From the NCBI GenBank assembly GCA_026874595.1, contig CM049316.1:64215176-64279175 (forward strand): 64,000 nucleotides of DNA. Reading direction: 5' to 3'. The stretch is from Sipunculus nudus. Taxonomy: Eukaryota; Annelida; Sipuncula; Golfingiida; Sipunculidae. Of this stretch, positions 62,937 to 64,000 are shown piece by piece; position 1 is the first letter of the stretch; every line of letters starts with the position of its first letter. The notes beneath the pieces are model-generated. The model saw only the letters and a list, made by a program, of their open reading frames with translations. It had not been told where the DNA came from and made no database searches. The position numbers and the translations under genes were made by a program.

Positions 62937-64000
62937 TGAAAAGCCAATTAATTCCAGGTAAAAACCATTTCCAGGAGCATATGTCATTACACTAACACAC
63001 TGAACGTTCAGCACTTGGGCGTATGGTAAGCAATGCTCAATGAATGGTTGGTTTAACAGAGAGCGTCCTTGCATGTGACTGATGCAAAACGCAGCATGTA
63101 TTCAGGGTGAACGCTGGTAAATTTCTCTTGATTTCAGAATTTCATTTCCACCAAACATTTGTTCCATGTCATTACACAACACTCTTACATTTCTCTGTTT
63201 TTAAAGGTACAGTATAGAATTAGTGTTTTGAACTTTGTTAGGCAGGTGATCTTCTTGACAAATAGAGTTACTTTTTCAAACACAGGTAGAAAGGAAGTTT
63301 ACATTTGAAACAGTGTTTACACAGGGTATTTTGTTTCACACATAAATCTCGTTATAAGAGCAAGATCTTGGGTGTTAATATATTTGTAGGAACTATCGTA
63401 ATTTATTGCTAACATGTATGATCAGTAAAATGGAGAAGATAAAAAAAAAAAGAGAAAAAAAGATAAGGGTATTGGTGCTACTATCTAACCCTTCAAAATT
63501 AATTACATGTCTTGGTTTGAACCATGGACTTCCTGAGATCTCACAACTTGGAAGAACGGTCTAAGTTTTATTACTACATAAACAGAAGATTGCCAAAATT
63601 GTAAATAATCGAGACTATTGCCTATAAGCTCTTTCTAACACTTCAAAAATCATGTTAAACAAATGAGTTTGAAGTCACAAATATTTTATCAGAAATATAT
63701 ATCAGCATTACCAACGTGATGGTGTATTTTGCCTTATTGGCTTGAATTATGAAAATATATATGGTGTTACAGGTGCTCTTTTTATTGTGCGAGACGGACG
63801 TTACTCATGATGTGGCGCTTTTGTCTGACCGCTTGTTACATTCGCGGTTTAATCCGTACTGGTTGAACCCTTGTTGTCATGCTAGCTTGGGCTTTCTCGC
63901 CTTGTCGTGAGTCACGTGTGGACCCTGGTTAAAGAGATACACACAGCGATGTTCTTCTAGATACTTCCTGTAACGCGTGTTTACTGTGTTCTGTAAGATC
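62933..64000. other. Right flank, no assigned gene
   Basis: No domain-bearing exon was found. The last 230 bp (63770-64000) are less AT-rich, contain CACGTG (63915) and end in CTGTAAGA, a possible splice donor. They could be the first exon of a gene to the right, but this cannot be decided here. Confidence 0.3.

Overview
The window is AT-rich animal nuclear DNA. It has spliced genes with GT-AG introns, many (TA)n, (CA)n and (AAT)n microsatellites, and a dense load of short inverted-repeat elements, SINE-like repeats and one decayed Ty3/Gypsy retrotransposon. Gene content and repeat style suggest an invertebrate, probably a mollusc or other lophotrochozoan; that placement is inference.

Two protein-coding genes can be supported. 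On the minus strand, six exons between 5169 and 11048 encode the N-terminal part (about 185 residues) of an importin-4-like nuclear transport receptor; the rest should lie left of position 1. On the plus strand, 29 exons between 30006 and 59826 join in phase at every junction. They give an uninterrupted protein of about 2518 residues, a complete animal type I fatty acid synthase: N-terminal extension - KS - MAT - DH - pseudo-methyltransferase - ER - KR - ACP - TE. All catalytic residues that can be checked by motif are present, and the KS and MAT residue spacings equal those known for mammalian FASN. A CRE-type palindrome, a TATA-like box and a strong splice donor at 27525-27678 may mark its promoter and a non-coding first exon.

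Layout. 1-5168: presumed importin intron filled with tandem and dispersed repeats. 5169-11048: importin-4-like exons, with a foldback element carrying a target-site duplication at 10101-10752 in the first intron. 11050-15000: hairpin, a diverged tandem array with a 12-bp palindrome, and a ~1.06-kb inverted-repeat element between TA microsatellites. 15180-18060: degenerate Ty3/Gypsy pol (minus strand) with an LTR-like sequence beside it and a relative at 60.2 kb. 18.4-27.2 kb: mostly gene-free, with one short unidentified coding-like fragment. 27.5-60 kb: the FAS gene, whose introns hold several inverted-repeat elements, a tRNA-derived SINE, a minisatellite and poly-G tracts. 60-64 kb: LTR-like repeat, a 187-bp tandem duplication and unassigned sequence.

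The two genes are housekeeping in type (nuclear import; de novo fatty acid synthesis) and nothing here links them functionally. The least explained features are the ~139-residue FAS N-terminal extension, the partly preserved SAM-type motif in the pseudo-methyltransferase, and the palindrome-bearing repeat family.
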